Shown: in pieces, positions 18,379 to 28,362 of the stretch
Layout: the number at the start of each line of letters is the position of its first letter
How positions within the stretch are numbered: the stretch's first letter is position 1
Source of the DNA: Hyphomicrobiales bacterium
GTDB lineage: Bacteria > Pseudomonadota > Alphaproteobacteria > Rhizobiales > Beijerinckiaceae
NCBI GenBank assembly: GCA_027489955.1
Contig: JAIXYZ010000013.1
Span: 1,054,001 to 1,118,000 of the forward strand
Length of the DNA stretch: 64,000 nt
Direction of reading: 5' to 3'
Notes under the pieces: model-generated
Databases searched by the model: none
Told to the model about the DNA's origin: nothing
Seen by the model: the letters and a program-made list of their open reading frames with translations, nothing else
Program-made: the position numbers and the translations under genes

Positions 18379-20811
18379 ATGAAGTTTGAGACCAAAAGCC
18401 TGAGCGTGTCCGTGTGCTCCCCCAGGATGGCTCTTGCGGCCGCTCTGCTCCTTTCGGGCAGCTACTCGGCCATGGCCCAGTCGGTCGTGGTGCAGGGCAA
18501 CCGCCGCGTCGAGGCGGCCACCATCCGGTCCTACGTCGCCGACGGCAATCTTGAGCAGGCGCGCCGCGACCTTCTCGCGACCGGCCTCTTCTCCGACGTG
18601 CGCGTCGTGCGCCAGGGCGGCAACGTCGTCGTCCGCGTCGTCGAGAACAACGTGATCAACCGGGTTGCCGTCGAGGGCAACAAGAAGGTCACGAAGGAAT
18701 CGCTTCTTCCCGAGCTCCAGACGAAGGCCCGCGGCCCCTACAGCCCGGCCATCGCCCAGCAGGACGCCCAGCGCATCCTCGAGCTCTATCGCCGCTCCGG
18801 CCGCGGCAACGCCCAGGTCACCCATCGCGTGGTCGACCTGCCGAACGGCTCCATCGACGTCGTGTTCACGATCGTCGAGGGCGACAAGACCGGCGTGAAG
18901 TCGATCAACTTCGTCGGCAACAATTCGGTCTCGTCCTACCGCCTGCGCGGCCTGATGACGACGACCGAGTCGAACTTCCTGAGCTGGCTCAAGAATTCCG
19001 ACATCTACGATCCCGACCGGATCGCCTCCGATCTCGAGCTCATCCGCCGCTACTACCTGAAGAACGGCTATGCCGACTTCCGCATCGTCAGCAACGACGC
19101 TGTCTTCGATGCGGGCCAGGGCGGCTACATCATCACGATCACCGTGGACGAAGGTCAGCAGTACCGCGTCGGCCCGGTGAGCGTGGAGTCGCGGATCCGC
19201 GACGTGGACAACGCGACCCTGCAGCGCCGCGTCGTCAGCGACAGCGGCGACGTCTACAACGCCGAGGCGGTCGAGAAGACCCTCGTCGGCATCACGACGG
19301 AAGTGGCGCGCCGCGGCTATGCGTTCGCGCAGGTCCGCCCCGTCGGCCAGCGCGATCCCTCCGGCCGCACCATCGGCATCACCTACGTGGTGGAAGAGGG
19401 CCCGCGCGTCTACATCGAGCGGATCAACGTCCGCGGCAACACCCGCACCCGGGATTACGTCATCCGCCGCGAGCTCGATCTCGGCGAAGGCGACCCCTAC
19501 AACAAGGTGCTGCTGGACCGCGCCGAGCGCCGCCTGACCAACACCCGCTACTTCAAGACCGTCCGCATGACGACCGAGCCCGGCTCGGCGCCGGATCGCG
19601 TCGTTCTGAACGTGGACGTCGAGGATCAGTCCACCGGCCAGTTCTCGATCGCGGGCGGCTACTCGACCGCGGACGGCTTCATCGGCGAAGTCGCCGTGGC
19701 GGAGAGCAACTTCCTCGGTCGCGGCCAGTTCGTGCGTCTCGCCGGCTCGACCGGCCAGCGCTCGCGCAGCATCGAGTTCTCGTTCACCGAGCCCTACTTC
19801 CTCGGCCAGCGCATCGCGGCGGGCTTCGACCTGTTCTCGAAGTACACCGACAACACGAAGTACTCGCGCTACGAGAACCGCCAGACCGGCGGCACGATCC
19901 GCGCGACGCTGCCGATCACGGAAGAGTTCTCGATCACGGGCCGGTACTCGCTGTTCCAGCAGGAACTGAAGATCCCGAACGACTACAAGAAGCCGTACAA
20001 CGACTGCTCGGTCCCGCTGCCGGGCTACACGGCCCTGAACGCCGACGGCACCGCCACCTATCCGAACTGCGCCTATGACGGCGAGGCTTCGGTGGCGCTG
20101 AAGGAAGCTGCCGGCAAGACGATCACGTCGCTTGTCGGCCTGACGTTCACGTACAACACGCTCGACAGCAACGTCGAGCCGCGCAACGGCTGGTACGCCG
20201 AGCTGAAGCCCGATGTCGCGGGCCTGGGCGGCGATTCCCGCTACCTGCGCGTCACCGGCGACGTGCGCTACTTCCGCGAGTTCTTCGAGGACTTCGTCGG
20301 TATCGCGCGCATCCAGGCCGGTCATGTCGTCGGCTTCGGCGGCAACGACCTGAAGATCGTCGACCACTTCTTCCTCGGCCCGTCCCTGGTCCGCGGCTTC
20401 GCTCCCTCGGGCATCGGCCCGCGCGACATCAGCGCGGATCCCAGCTCGAACGCGCTCGGCGGCACGACCTATTTCGGCGGCTCGCTCGAGGTTCAGTTCC
20501 CGATCTTCGGCCTGCCGAAGGAGCTGGGCATGAAGGGCGCGGTCTTCGCCGATGCCGGTACGCTGTTCGGCTTCGAAGGCCGCCGCGCGTTCGACGTGAA
20601 CCGCAACGGCGCGTTCGACTGCGCCCGTCTGGACGTGCAGCCCGAGTGCGTCACGGTCCGCGACGATCGCTCGATCCGCTCGTCGGTCGGCGCCTCGCTG
20701 CTGTGGTCCTCGCCGCTCGGCCCGATCCGCTTCGACTACGCGATCGCGCTGTCGAAGGGTGACGGCGACCGGACCCAGGCTTTCCGGTTCTCCGGCGGCA
20801 CGCGCTTCTGA
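18379..20811 (+). CDS. bamA: Outer membrane protein assembly factor BamA
   Basis: The 810-residue Omp85 protein that inserts beta-barrel proteins into the outer membrane. A signal peptide ends at AMA-Q (residues 31-34). Five POTRA domains follow (beginning SVVVQGNRRVEAATIRSYV; the fifth includes INVRGNTRTRDYVIRRELDLGEGD). The C-terminal 16-strand barrel has the conserved LVRGFAPSGIGPRD turn (VRGF motif), and the protein ends in a barrel-type terminal phenylalanine (GGTRF). It lies upstream of the lipid A genes, the usual envelope cluster. Confidence 0.97.
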   Translation: MKFETKSLSVSVCSPRMALAAALLLSGSYSAMAQSVVVQGNRRVEAATIRSYVADGNLEQARRDLLATGLFSDVRVVRQGGNVVVRVVENNVINRVAVEGNKKVTKESLLPELQTKARGPYSPAIAQQDAQRILELYRRSGRGNAQVTHRVVDLPNGSIDVVFTIVEGDKTGVKSINFVGNNSVSSYRLRGLMTTTESNFLSWLKNSDIYDPDRIASDLELIRRYYLKNGYADFRIVSNDAVFDAGQGGYIITITVDEGQQYRVGPVSVESRIRDVDNATLQRRVVSDSGDVYNAEAVEKTLVGITTEVARRGYAFAQVRPVGQRDPSGRTIGITYVVEEGPRVYIERINVRGNTRTRDYVIRRELDLGEGDPYNKVLLDRAERRLTNTRYFKTVRMTTEPGSAPDRVVLNVDVEDQSTGQFSIAGGYSTADGFIGEVAVAESNFLGRGQFVRLAGSTGQRSRSIEFSFTEPYFLGQRIAAGFDLFSKYTDNTKYSRYENRQTGGTIRATLPITEEFSITGRYSLFQQELKIPNDYKKPYNDCSVPLPGYTALNADGTATYPNCAYDGEASVALKEAAGKTITSLVGLTFTYNTLDSNVEPRNGWYAELKPDVAGLGGDSRYLRVTGDVRYFREFFEDFVGIARIQAGHVVGFGGNDLKIVDHFFLGPSLVRGFAPSGIGPRDISADPSSNALGGTTYFGGSLEVQFPIFGLPKELGMKGAVFADAGTLFGFEGRRAFDVNRNGAFDCARLDVQPECVTVRDDRSIRSSVGASLLWSSPLGPIRFDYAIALSKGDGDRTQAFRFSGGTRF

Positions 20812-20859
20812 GGCTCCGGGCGCGGCCCGCTTCGCCGCACCCGGCACGGTCCGCTGGTC

Positions 20860-21939
20860 ATGAGCGATCCGGTCTTCTTCCCCTCAACGGGCGCGCTGAC
20901 GCTTGACCGCGTCTGCGCGCTCGCCGCTGTCGAGGTCCCCCCCGGCGCCGACCCCGCGACCGTGATCAACGGCGTGGCGGCTCTGGAACTCGCCGGCCCG
21001 GGCGACCTCGTCTACATGGACAATCCCCGGTACGCCGAGGCGCTGGCCGTCACCCGCGCCAGCGCGTGCCTCGTGTCCAGGCGTTTCGCCGCCAAGGTCC
21101 CGCCCGGTGTCCATGCGCTGGTCTGCGCCGAGCCCTACAGGGTCTTCGCCCAGGTCCTCGCCGTACTGCATCCCAGCGCCATGCGCCCCGGCCCGGTCTT
21201 CGGCAGCCCCGGCATCGCGCCGGGCTCCACCGTCCATCCCACGGCGCGGCTGGAGCAGGGCGTGTCGGTCGATCCGGGCGCCGTCGTCGGGCCGCATGCT
21301 GAGATCGGCTCCGGCACGGTGGTCGGCGCCAATGCGGTCATCGGCGCGAATGTCCGCATCGGGCGCGATTGCGCCATCGGCCCCAACGCGACGGTCCAGG
21401 CCGCGCTGATCGGCAACCGCGTCATCGTCCATCCCGGCGTGCAGATCGGCCAGGACGGGTTCGGCTTCGCCATGGGCCGTCACGGCCACCTGAAGGTGCC
21501 GCAGGTGGGACGCGTGATCATCCAGGACGACGTGGAGATCGGCGCGAACACCACGATCGACCGCGGCGCGAGCCGCGACACGGTGATCGGCGAGGGCACG
21601 AAGATCGACAACCAGGTCCAGATCGGACACAACGTGGTCATCGGCCGACACTGCGTGATCGTCGCGCAGGTCGGGCTGGCCGGCAGCACCACCCTGGAGG
21701 ACTTCGTCGTCCTGGGAGGCAAGGTCGGCACCGCGGGCCACCTGACGGTCGGCGCCGGCGCGCAGATCGCGGGCACCAGCAACATCGCGTCGGACGTTCC
21801 GGCGGGCGCGCGCTGGGGCGGCTCGCCGGCCAAGCCCATCCGGGAATGGATGCGCGAGATCATGACCCTGTCGCGGATCGCGGCGAGGAACGACGCCCCC
21901 CAAGAAGGGCGCGGCGACAAGCGGGGAGAGGGCGAATGA
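20860..21939 (+). CDS. lpxD: UDP-3-O-acylglucosamine N-acyltransferase
   Basis: A 359-residue trimeric acyltransferase, third step of lipid A synthesis. The N-terminal uridine-binding domain (residues 1-110) is followed by a left-handed parallel beta-helix of hexapeptide repeats (for example [19 protein letters not shown]). [18 protein letters not shown] holds the catalytic histidine region. The last residues form a helical tail ([18 protein letters not shown]). The ATGA overlap with fabZ means coupled translation. Confidence 0.96.
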   Translation: MSDPVFFPSTGALTLDRVCALAAVEVPPGADPATVINGVAALELAGPGDLVYMDNPRYAEALAVTRASACLVSRRFAAKVPPGVHALVCAEPYRVFAQVLAVLHPSAMRPGPVFGSPGIAPGSTVHPTARLEQGVSVDPGAVVGPHAEIGSGTVVGANAVIGANVRIGRDCAIGPNATVQAALIGNRVIVHPGVQIGQDGFGFAMGRHGHLKVPQVGRVIIQDDVEIGANTTIDRGASRDTVIGEGTKIDNQVQIGHNVVIGRHCVIVAQVGLAGSTTLEDFVVLGGKVGTAGHLTVGAGAQIAGTSNIASDVPAGARWGGSPAKPIREWMREIMTLSRIAARNDAPQEGRGDKRGEGE

Positions 21940-22403
21940 CCGACGAGACGGCGCGGCTGGATACCGCCGACATCATGAAGATCATGGACTATCTGCCCCA
22001 CAGATATCCATTTCTTCTCATCGACAGGATCGTGGACATCCGCGGCGACGAATCCTGCATCGGGATCAAGAACGTCACGATCAACGAGCCACAATTCATG
22101 GGTCACTTCCCCACGCGGCCGCTCTTCCCCGGCGTCCTGATCATCGAGGGCATGGCCCAGACGGCGGGCGCGATCTGCGTCGCCTCCAAGCTGGCCGACC
22201 GCAAGCGGCCCAAGGAGGTCTATTTCATGACGATCGACAAGGCGAAGTTCCGCCGGCCGGTCGTTCCCGGCGACGTGGTCGAGTATCACATGCGCAAGAT
22301 CGCGCAGCGCCGGACCATGTGGTGGTTCAAGGGCGAGGCGAAGGTCAACGGCACGCTGGTGGCGGAAGCCGAGGTCAGCGCCATGCTCGTGGTCGAAGAC
22401 TGA
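21936..22403 (+). CDS. fabZ: 3-hydroxyacyl-[ACP] dehydratase FabZ
   Basis: A 155-residue hot-dog-fold dehydratase of fatty acid synthesis that competes with lipid A synthesis for 3-hydroxyacyl-ACP. Active-site His57 and Glu71 lie in [33 protein letters not shown] is at residues 18-30. It is nested between lpxD and lpxA (overlaps of 4 and 1 bases), as in most Gram-negative bacteria. Confidence 0.97.
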   Translation: MTDETARLDTADIMKIMDYLPHRYPFLLIDRIVDIRGDESCIGIKNVTINEPQFMGHFPTRPLFPGVLIIEGMAQTAGAICVASKLADRKRPKEVYFMTIDKAKFRRPVVPGDVVEYHMRKIAQRRTMWWFKGEAKVNGTLVAEAEVSAMLVVED

Positions 22404-23206
22404 TGGCCGGCCTCATTCACCCGACCGCGATCGTCGAGGACGGCGCCATCCTGGGCGAGGGCGTGCGTATCGGGCCGTTCTGCATCGTCGGGCCCCATGT
22501 CACCCTGGGCGATGGCTGCGAACTCGTCAGCCATGCCGTGGTGGCCGGGCGGACGACGATCGGCGCGCGCACCCGCATCTTCCCCTTCGCGTCCATCGGC
22601 CATCAGCCGCAGGACCTGAAATATCACGGCGAGCCTTCCACGCTCACGATCGGCTCCGATTGCACGTTCCGCGAAGGCGTGACGATCAATCCGGGCACCG
22701 AGGGCGGCGGCATGGAGACGGTCATCGGCGACCGCTGCGCCTTCCTCGCCAATTCCCATGTCGGGCACGACAGCCGCCTGGGCAACGGCATCATCCTGTC
22801 CAACAACGTCATGATCGCCGGGCACGTCACGATGGGCGATCACGTGATCGTCGGCGGCGGCGCGGCGATCATCCAGTTCGCGCGCGTCGGCTCCCACGCC
22901 TTCGTCGGCGGCATGTCTGGGCTCGAGAACGACCTCATCCCCTACGGCATGGCGCTCGGCAACCGCGCCCATCTGGGCGGGCTGAACATCGTCGGCCTGC
23001 GTCGCCGCGGCTTCGCCCGCGAGGATATCCATACGCTGCGCCGGGCCTACCGTGCCCTGTTCGCCGAGGAAGGCACACTCAAGGAGCGCGTCGAGGACGT
23101 GGCGGCCGAATTCTCGTCCGTTCCGATCGTCCACGAAATCCTCGACTTCATCCGCGCCGGCGGCGACCGCGCCATCTGCACGCCGCGCGACGCGCGCGAA
23201 GCGTGA
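22403..23206 (+). CDS. lpxA: Acyl-ACP--UDP-N-acetylglucosamine O-acyltransferase
   Basis: The 267-residue first enzyme of lipid A synthesis. Hexapeptide beta-helix repeats begin IHPTAIVEDGAILGEGVRIGP. FASIGHQPQDLKYHGEPSTL is a family hallmark, and NSHVGHDSRLGN contains the catalytic histidine. A C-terminal helical domain (RRAYRALFAEEGTLKERVED) follows. The start ATG overlaps the fabZ stop by one base. Confidence 0.97.
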   Translation: MAGLIHPTAIVEDGAILGEGVRIGPFCIVGPHVTLGDGCELVSHAVVAGRTTIGARTRIFPFASIGHQPQDLKYHGEPSTLTIGSDCTFREGVTINPGTEGGGMETVIGDRCAFLANSHVGHDSRLGNGIILSNNVMIAGHVTMGDHVIVGGGAAIIQFARVGSHAFVGGMSGLENDLIPYGMALGNRAHLGGLNIVGLRRRGFAREDIHTLRRAYRALFAEEGTLKERVEDVAAEFSSVPIVHEILDFIRAGGDRAICTPRDAREA

Positions 23207-23220
23207 GCGCGGAGCCGGCG

Positions 23221-24087
23221 ATGGCCCAGCCGCGCATCGCCATCCTGGCGGGCGGCGGTTCGCTGCCGCTTGAGCTGGCGGCGGCCCTGCGCGCCACGGG
23301 CGCCGATCCCGCGATCATCTGCATCCGCGGCTTCGCCGACAGGGCGACGCGCAGCGCGTCGGCGACGACCATCGATATCGTCGACGTGAAGGGCCTTCTG
23401 GAGGCCCTGGAGCGCCTTCGCTGTTCCTCCGTCGTGCTTGCCGGCACGGTCAGCCGGCCGTCCGGCGCGGTCGCCCTGGGCGTGTTCGCGGCCCTGCGCA
23501 ACCGCGCGGAACTCGCCATCATCCTCAAGCCCCTGCTGGAGCAGGGCGACGACGGCCTGCTGCGGGGCGTTGCGTCCTACCTGGAAGGCAAGGGCTACAC
23601 GGTGCTCGGCTCGGGCGAGCTCGCGCCGCAGCTCTTCGCCGCCGCGGGCCGCATGGGCAGCGTCGAGATCGGCCGGGAGGAGGCCGACGCCATCGAGACC
23701 GGCCGGCGCACGCTGGCCGCCCTGTCGCCCTTCGATATCGGCCAGGCGGTCGTCGTGCGCGGCCGCCGCGTCATCGCCATCGAGGGGCCGGAGGGCACCG
23801 ACCGCATGCTCAAGCGCGTCCGCGCCATCGGCCGCCGTTCCATGTTCCGCCCGCCGGAGACGGGCGGCGTCCTCGTCAAGATGCCCAAGATCGGGCAGGA
23901 CCTCAGGCTGGACCTGCCCGCCATCGGTCCGCGCACCATAGCCCGCGCCTCGGCGGCGGGCCTTGCCGGCATCGCGGTGGCCGCGGGCCAGACGCTCGTC
24001 CTCGACCGCCGCGCCACGATCGCCGCCGCCGACCGGGCAGGGCTGTTTCTGGTCGGCATCGCGCCGTGGTCGGAGCCGCAGCCGTGA
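23221..24087 (+). CDS. lpxI: UDP-2,3-diacylglucosamine pyrophosphatase LpxI
   Basis: A 288-residue DUF1009 protein, the alphaproteobacterial replacement for LpxH, which cuts UDP-2,3-diacylglucosamine to lipid X. It has RIAILAGGGSLPLELAAALR at the N-terminus, then LLRGVASYLEGKGYTVLG and RSMFRPPETGGVLVKMPKIGQD. The ATG at 23221 has GGAG 6 bases upstream; a GTG at 23203 that overlaps the lpxA stop is the alternative. Its position between lpxA and lpxB supports the call. Confidence 0.93.
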   Translation: MAQPRIAILAGGGSLPLELAAALRATGADPAIICIRGFADRATRSASATTIDIVDVKGLLEALERLRCSSVVLAGTVSRPSGAVALGVFAALRNRAELAIILKPLLEQGDDGLLRGVASYLEGKGYTVLGSGELAPQLFAAAGRMGSVEIGREEADAIETGRRTLAALSPFDIGQAVVVRGRRVIAIEGPEGTDRMLKRVRAIGRRSMFRPPETGGVLVKMPKIGQDLRLDLPAIGPRTIARASAAGLAGIAVAAGQTLVLDRRATIAAADRAGLFLVGIAPWSEPQP

Positions 24088-25277
24088 CCGGCGCACCCGT
24101 CAGGATCTTCGTCGTGGCCGGCGAGGAATCCGGCGACCAGCTCGGCGGCAAGCTCATTGCGGCGCTCCGCGAGCGGCTCGGCGACCGCCTTGTCGTCCAG
24201 GGTCTCGGCGGCCGCCGCATGGCGGGGCAGGTGGTCGAGAGCATCTTCCCGCTCGCGGATATCGCGGTCATGGGCATTCTTCCCGTGCTTGCCCGCCTGC
24301 CGACCATCGTGCGCCGCGTTTGGGCCACGGTCGACGCGATCGTCGCCGCGAGGCCGGACGTGCTCGTCATCATCGACAGCCCGGACTTCACCCACGCCGT
24401 CGCCAAGAAGGCCCGCGCCTTCCTTCCGGGCCTTCCCGTCGTCGACTACGTCAGCCCCTCGGTCTGGGCCTGGCGTCCCGGCCGCGCCCGCAAGATGGCG
24501 GCCTATGTGGACCATGTGCTGGCGCTGCTGCCCTTCGAGCCTGACGCCCACCGGCGCCTCGGCGGCCCGCCGTGCACCTATGTCGGCCACCCGCTGATCG
24601 AACGGCTGGACGAATTGCGGCCGGCGCCGGGGGAGCGCCCGCCACTGGGACAGGGCCCGGTCCGCCTCGTCGTCCTGCCGGGCAGCCGCCGCTCGGAGGT
24701 CAGCCGGCTGCTGGAGCCGTTCGGCGCGACGCTCGCGAGGGTCGCGGCCGCGCTTCCGGGCCGCGTTCAGGCCGTCGTGCCGGCGGTGCCGCACCTCGTG
24801 GCCGAGATCGAGGCCGCCGCGCGCTCCTGGGCCGTGCCGACGCAGGTGGTCCAGGGCGAAGAGGCCAAGCTGGCCGCCTTCCGCCAGGCCCATGTCGCGC
24901 TTGCGGCCTCGGGCACGGTCACGCTGGAGCTGGCCTTGTCGGGCGTCCCCATGGTCGTGGCCTACAAGGTTTCCCGGCTGGAGGAGCAGCTGCGCCACCT
25001 CATCACCGTCGACACGGTGGTCCTGCCCAACCTGATCCTGGGAGAGAAGGCGATCCCGGAGCGCCTGCAATGGGACTGCACGCCCGACAAGCTGGCAGCC
25101 GCGCTGCTGCCGCTGATGGCGGATGGTCCAGAGCGTGCCGCCCAGATCGCGGCCTTCGCCCGGCTCGACGGCGCGATGACGATCCCCGACGACACGCCGA
25201 GCGCGCGCGCGGCCCGGATCGTGATCGAGGCGGCGGGCAGGAGCAAGGCAAGCCGCGAGGCAGGCCGCGAGGCCTGA
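24084..25277 (+). CDS. lpxB: Lipid-A-disaccharide synthase
   Basis: A 397-residue GT-B glycosyltransferase that joins lipid X and UDP-diacylglucosamine. It has VVAGEESGDQLGGKLI near the start, DSPDFTHAVAKKAR, VDYVSPSVWAWRPGRARKM, LPGSRRSEVSRLL and ASGTVTLELALSGVPMVVAYK. I chose the GTG at 24084, which overlaps the lpxI stop (GTGA) and has GGAG 9 bases before it; a GTG at 24066 is also possible. It is the last gene of the lpx run, with a terminator downstream. Confidence 0.96.
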   Translation: MTGAPVRIFVVAGEESGDQLGGKLIAALRERLGDRLVVQGLGGRRMAGQVVESIFPLADIAVMGILPVLARLPTIVRRVWATVDAIVAARPDVLVIIDSPDFTHAVAKKARAFLPGLPVVDYVSPSVWAWRPGRARKMAAYVDHVLALLPFEPDAHRRLGGPPCTYVGHPLIERLDELRPAPGERPPLGQGPVRLVVLPGSRRSEVSRLLEPFGATLARVAAALPGRVQAVVPAVPHLVAEIEAAARSWAVPTQVVQGEEAKLAAFRQAHVALAASGTVTLELALSGVPMVVAYKVSRLEEQLRHLITVDTVVLPNLILGEKAIPERLQWDCTPDKLAAALLPLMADGPERAAQIAAFARLDGAMTIPDDTPSARAARIVIEAAGRSKASREAGREA

Positions 25278-25300
25278 ACGCCAGGACGCCGGCCACGAAA

Positions 25301-25321
25301 AAGGGGGCCAGCGGCCCCCTT
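25301..25321. terminator. Bidirectional terminator between lpxB and gltA
   Basis: A 9-bp stem (AAGGGGGCC 25301-25309, GGCCCCCTT 25313-25321) with a 3-base loop. On the minus strand the stem is followed by a T run, which makes it a good terminator for gltA. It can also stop the lpx transcript on the plus strand. Confidence 0.8.
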
Positions 25322-25352
25322 CTCAAATCCTGCAGGCTACGAAGCCGCGCGA

Positions 25353-26657
25353 TCAGGCGCGGCGCTGCGCGACCGGGATGTAGTCCCGCTTCGGCTCGCC
25401 CGTGTAGAGCTGGCGCGGCCGGCCGATCTTCTGGCTCGGATCCTCGATCATCTCCTTCCACTGGGCGATCCAGCCGACCGTCCGGGCCAGCGCGAACAGC
25501 ACCGTGAACATGGAGGTCGGGAAGCCCATCGCCTTGAGCGTGATGCCCGAATAGAAGTCGATGTTCGGATAGAGCTTCTTCTCGACGAAGTACTCGTCCG
25601 ACAGCGCGATGCGCTCCAGCTCGAGCGCCACGTCCAGCAGCGGATCGTCCTTGATGCCGAGCTCCGCCAGCACGTCGTGCGTGGTCTTCTGCATGATCTT
25701 CGCGCGCGGGTCGTAGTTCTTGTACACCCGGTGACCGAAGCCCATGAGGCGGAACGGATCGTTCTTGTCCTTGGCGCGGGCGATGAACTGCGGGATGCGG
25801 TCCGGCGTACCGATCTCCTCCAGCATCTTCAGCGCCGCCTCGTTGGCGCCGCCATGGGCGGGACCCCAGAGGCAGGCGATGCCGGCCGCGATGCAAGCGA
25901 ACGGATTGGCGCCGGAAGAGCCCGCCAGACGCACCGTCGAGGTCGAGGCGTTCTGCTCGTGGTCGGCATGGAGGATGAAGATGCGGTCGAGCGCGCGCGC
26001 CAGAACCGGGTTCACCTTGTACTCCTCACACGGCACGGCAAAGCACATGCGCAGGAAGTTCGCCGTGTAGTCGAGGTCGTTCTTCGGGTACACGAACGGC
26101 TGGCCGACCGAGTACTTGTAGGCCATCGCCGCCAGCGTCGGCATCTTCGCAATCATGCGCATCGACGCGATCATCCGCTGCTGCGGATCGGAGATGTCGG
26201 TGGAGTCGTGGTAGAACGCCGACAGCGCGCCGACGGACGCCACCATCACCGCCATCGGGTGGGCGTCGCGGCGGAAGCCCTGGAAGAAGCGGTGCATCTG
26301 GTCGTGCACCATCGTGTGGCGCGTGACGCGGTAGTCGAAATCCGCCTTCTGCGCGGCGGTCGGCAGCTCCCCGTAGAGGAGCAGGTAGCAGGTCTCCAGG
26401 AAGTCGCCCTGCTCGGCCAGCTGCTCGATGGGATAGCCCCGGTAGAGCAGGATGCCTTCGTCGCCGTCGATATAGGTGATCTTCGACTCGCAGGCCGCGG
26501 TGGAGGTGAATCCCGGGTCGTAGGTGAACATCCCGGTCTGCGCATACAGCTTGGAGATGTCGACGACCTGCGGACCGATCGAGCCACCCTTGACCGGCAT
26601 GTCCACGGACTTGCCGTCGACAGTGATGGTTCCGGCGGTGCCAGATTTTGCGTCCAT
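25353..26657 (-). CDS. gltA: Citrate synthase (type II)
   Basis: A 434-residue TCA-cycle enzyme (oxaloacetate plus acetyl-CoA to citrate). It starts [19 protein letters not shown], with an N-terminal beta domain typical of the hexameric NADH-sensitive form. The catalytic histidine regions are visible in [29 protein letters not shown] and [22 protein letters not shown] lies just before the ATG. The open frame extends to 26714 without similarity. It is downstream of gltX with 173 bases between them. Confidence 0.97.
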   Translation of the reverse strand: MDAKSGTAGTITVDGKSVDMPVKGGSIGPQVVDISKLYAQTGMFTYDPGFTSTAACESKITYIDGDEGILLYRGYPIEQLAEQGDFLETCYLLLYGELPTAAQKADFDYRVTRHTMVHDQMHRFFQGFRRDAHPMAVMVASVGALSAFYHDSTDISDPQQRMIASMRMIAKMPTLAAMAYKYSVGQPFVYPKNDLDYTANFLRMCFAVPCEEYKVNPVLARALDRIFILHADHEQNASTSTVRLAGSSGANPFACIAAGIACLWGPAHGGANEAALKMLEEIGTPDRIPQFIARAKDKNDPFRLMGFGHRVYKNYDPRAKIMQKTTHDVLAELGIKDDPLLDVALELERIALSDEYFVEKKLYPNIDFYSGITLKAMGFPTSMFTVLFALARTVGWIAQWKEMIEDPSQKIGRPRQLYTGEPKRDYIPVAQRRA

Positions 26658-26830
26658 GACCCGATCCCTTGTTGGCTGGAGATCGACTATGCCCGACGGT
26701 CCGCCGGGGCGCACGCGCGGGGCGGAAAAACGGCGTCAGATCTCGGTTAGACGTGTCGCGCTTGCCTAGCCCATTCGCCCGGGTCCGGCAAGACGACAGC
26801 GCATGGCGCAGGGCCCCTACGAAGGGCGTG

Positions 26831-28255
26831 TCAGCCGGCGATCCTGTCGTCGATCCGCGCCAGCGTCTCCGCCTTTCCGAGCACCGCCATCACGTCGAAG
26901 ATGGGCGGGGACGTGGCCCGGCCGGTCAGCGCCGCGCGAAGCGGCTGGGCCATCTGCCCGAGCTTGACGCCTGCGGCTTCGGCGGCCGCGCGGGTGGCGC
27001 TCTCGGCGGCCTCGGGCGTCCATGCGTCGAGGCCGGCCAGGGCCGAACGCGCGGCGCGCAGGCGCTCGACGGCGTCGCCCTGCAGCAGGGCCGCCGCCTT
27101 TTCATCGAGCCCGAGCGGCCGGGGTGCGTAGAGGTAATAGGCGCTGTCGAGCAGCTCGACGAGCGTCTTGGCGCGCTCCTGCAGCCCGGGCAGCGCACGC
27201 TGGAGCAGGTCGCGCAGGTCGGACGGCAGGGGCACAGGAATGCCGCGGGGCGGGCCGAGCTCGGGCAGGACATCGTCCAGCGCCGCCATGATCTCGCTGG
27301 CTGGCGCGGCGCGCATGTAGTGACCGTTCAGGTTTTCCAGCTTCGCGAAATCGAACCGCGCCGGCGAGCGGCCGATGCTCTCCAGCCCGAAGGCGGCGAT
27401 CATCTCGTCCGTCGAGAAGATCTCCTGGTCGCCGTGGCTCCAGCCCAGGCGCACGAGATAGTTGCGCAGGGCGAGCGGCAGATAGCCCATGGTCCGGTAA
27501 GCGTCGACGCCGAGCGCGCCGTGCCGCTTGGAGAGCTTCGCGCCGTCCGGGCCGTGGATGAGCGGCAGATGCGCCCATTCGGGCACGTCCCAACCAAGCG
27601 CGCGATAGATCTGGGTCTGGCGCGCGGCATTGGTCAGATGATCGTCGCCGCGGATGACATGGGTGACGCCCATGTCGTGGTCGTCCACGACCACGGCCAG
27701 CATGTAGGTCGGGTTGCCGTCCGAGCGCAGCAGGACGAGGTCGTCCAGGTCCTTGTTCTGCCAGACGACGCGGCCCTGGACGTGATCCTCGACGACCGTT
27801 TCGCCCTCCTGCGGGGCGCGCAGGCGGATGACCGGCTTCACGCCCTCGGGCGCCTCGGACGGGTCGCGATCGCGCCAGCGCCCGTCGTAACGCAGCGGCC
27901 GGCCCTCCTTGCGGGCCGTCTCGCGCATCTCTTCCAGCTCCTGGGGCGTGGCGTAGCAGCGATAGGCGCCGCCAGTCTCCAGCAGGCTCTCGGCGATCTC
28001 GCGGTGCCGCTGGGCGCGCGCGAACTGGTAGACGACATCGCCGTCCCAATCGAGGCCGAGCCAGCGCAGGCCGTCGAGGATCGCCTGGATGGCGGGCTCG
28101 GTGGAGCGCTCGCGGTCTGTGTCCTCGATGCGCAGCAGCATCTTGCCACCCGTGCGGCGGGCATAGAGCCAGTTGAACAGCGCGGTCCGGCCACCGCCGA
28201 TATGCAGGAAGCCGGTGGGGGACGGCGCGAAACGGGTGACGACGGGACGGCTCAT
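26831..28255 (-). CDS. gltX: Glutamate--tRNA ligase
   Basis: A 474-residue class I synthetase. The HIGH-type motif is [21 protein letters not shown], and KMSKS appears as [15 protein letters not shown] near residue 240. The anticodon-binding helical domain follows ([19 protein letters not shown]). Alphaproteobacteria often have two GluRS genes, one of which charges tRNA-Gln for the amidotransferase route; only one lies here. It is divergent from comEC, with 107 bases between the two starts. Confidence 0.96.
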   Translation of the reverse strand: MSRPVVTRFAPSPTGFLHIGGGRTALFNWLYARRTGGKMLLRIEDTDRERSTEPAIQAILDGLRWLGLDWDGDVVYQFARAQRHREIAESLLETGGAYRCYATPQELEEMRETARKEGRPLRYDGRWRDRDPSEAPEGVKPVIRLRAPQEGETVVEDHVQGRVVWQNKDLDDLVLLRSDGNPTYMLAVVVDDHDMGVTHVIRGDDHLTNAARQTQIYRALGWDVPEWAHLPLIHGPDGAKLSKRHGALGVDAYRTMGYLPLALRNYLVRLGWSHGDQEIFSTDEMIAAFGLESIGRSPARFDFAKLENLNGHYMRAAPASEIMAALDDVLPELGPPRGIPVPLPSDLRDLLQRALPGLQERAKTLVELLDSAYYLYAPRPLGLDEKAAALLQGDAVERLRAARSALAGLDAWTPEAAESATRAAAEAAGVKLGQMAQPLRAALTGRATSPPIFDVMAVLGKAETLARIDDRIAG

Positions 28256-28362
28256 GGCATTCGGGCGAAGGCGGGAGGCGGGACCGCCGGAATGGCCGCT
28301 TTCCAATCCGGGGAGCGGCTCTGTAGCATGATCCTCCGGGGAAATAGAAGGCGGCGGCACCG

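Noticed and set aside
18337-20847. 836-codon open frame antisense to bamA
   Set aside because: It is biased to Arg, Asp, His and Val, as expected for the reverse frame of a G+C-rich gene, and bamA is intact on the other strand.
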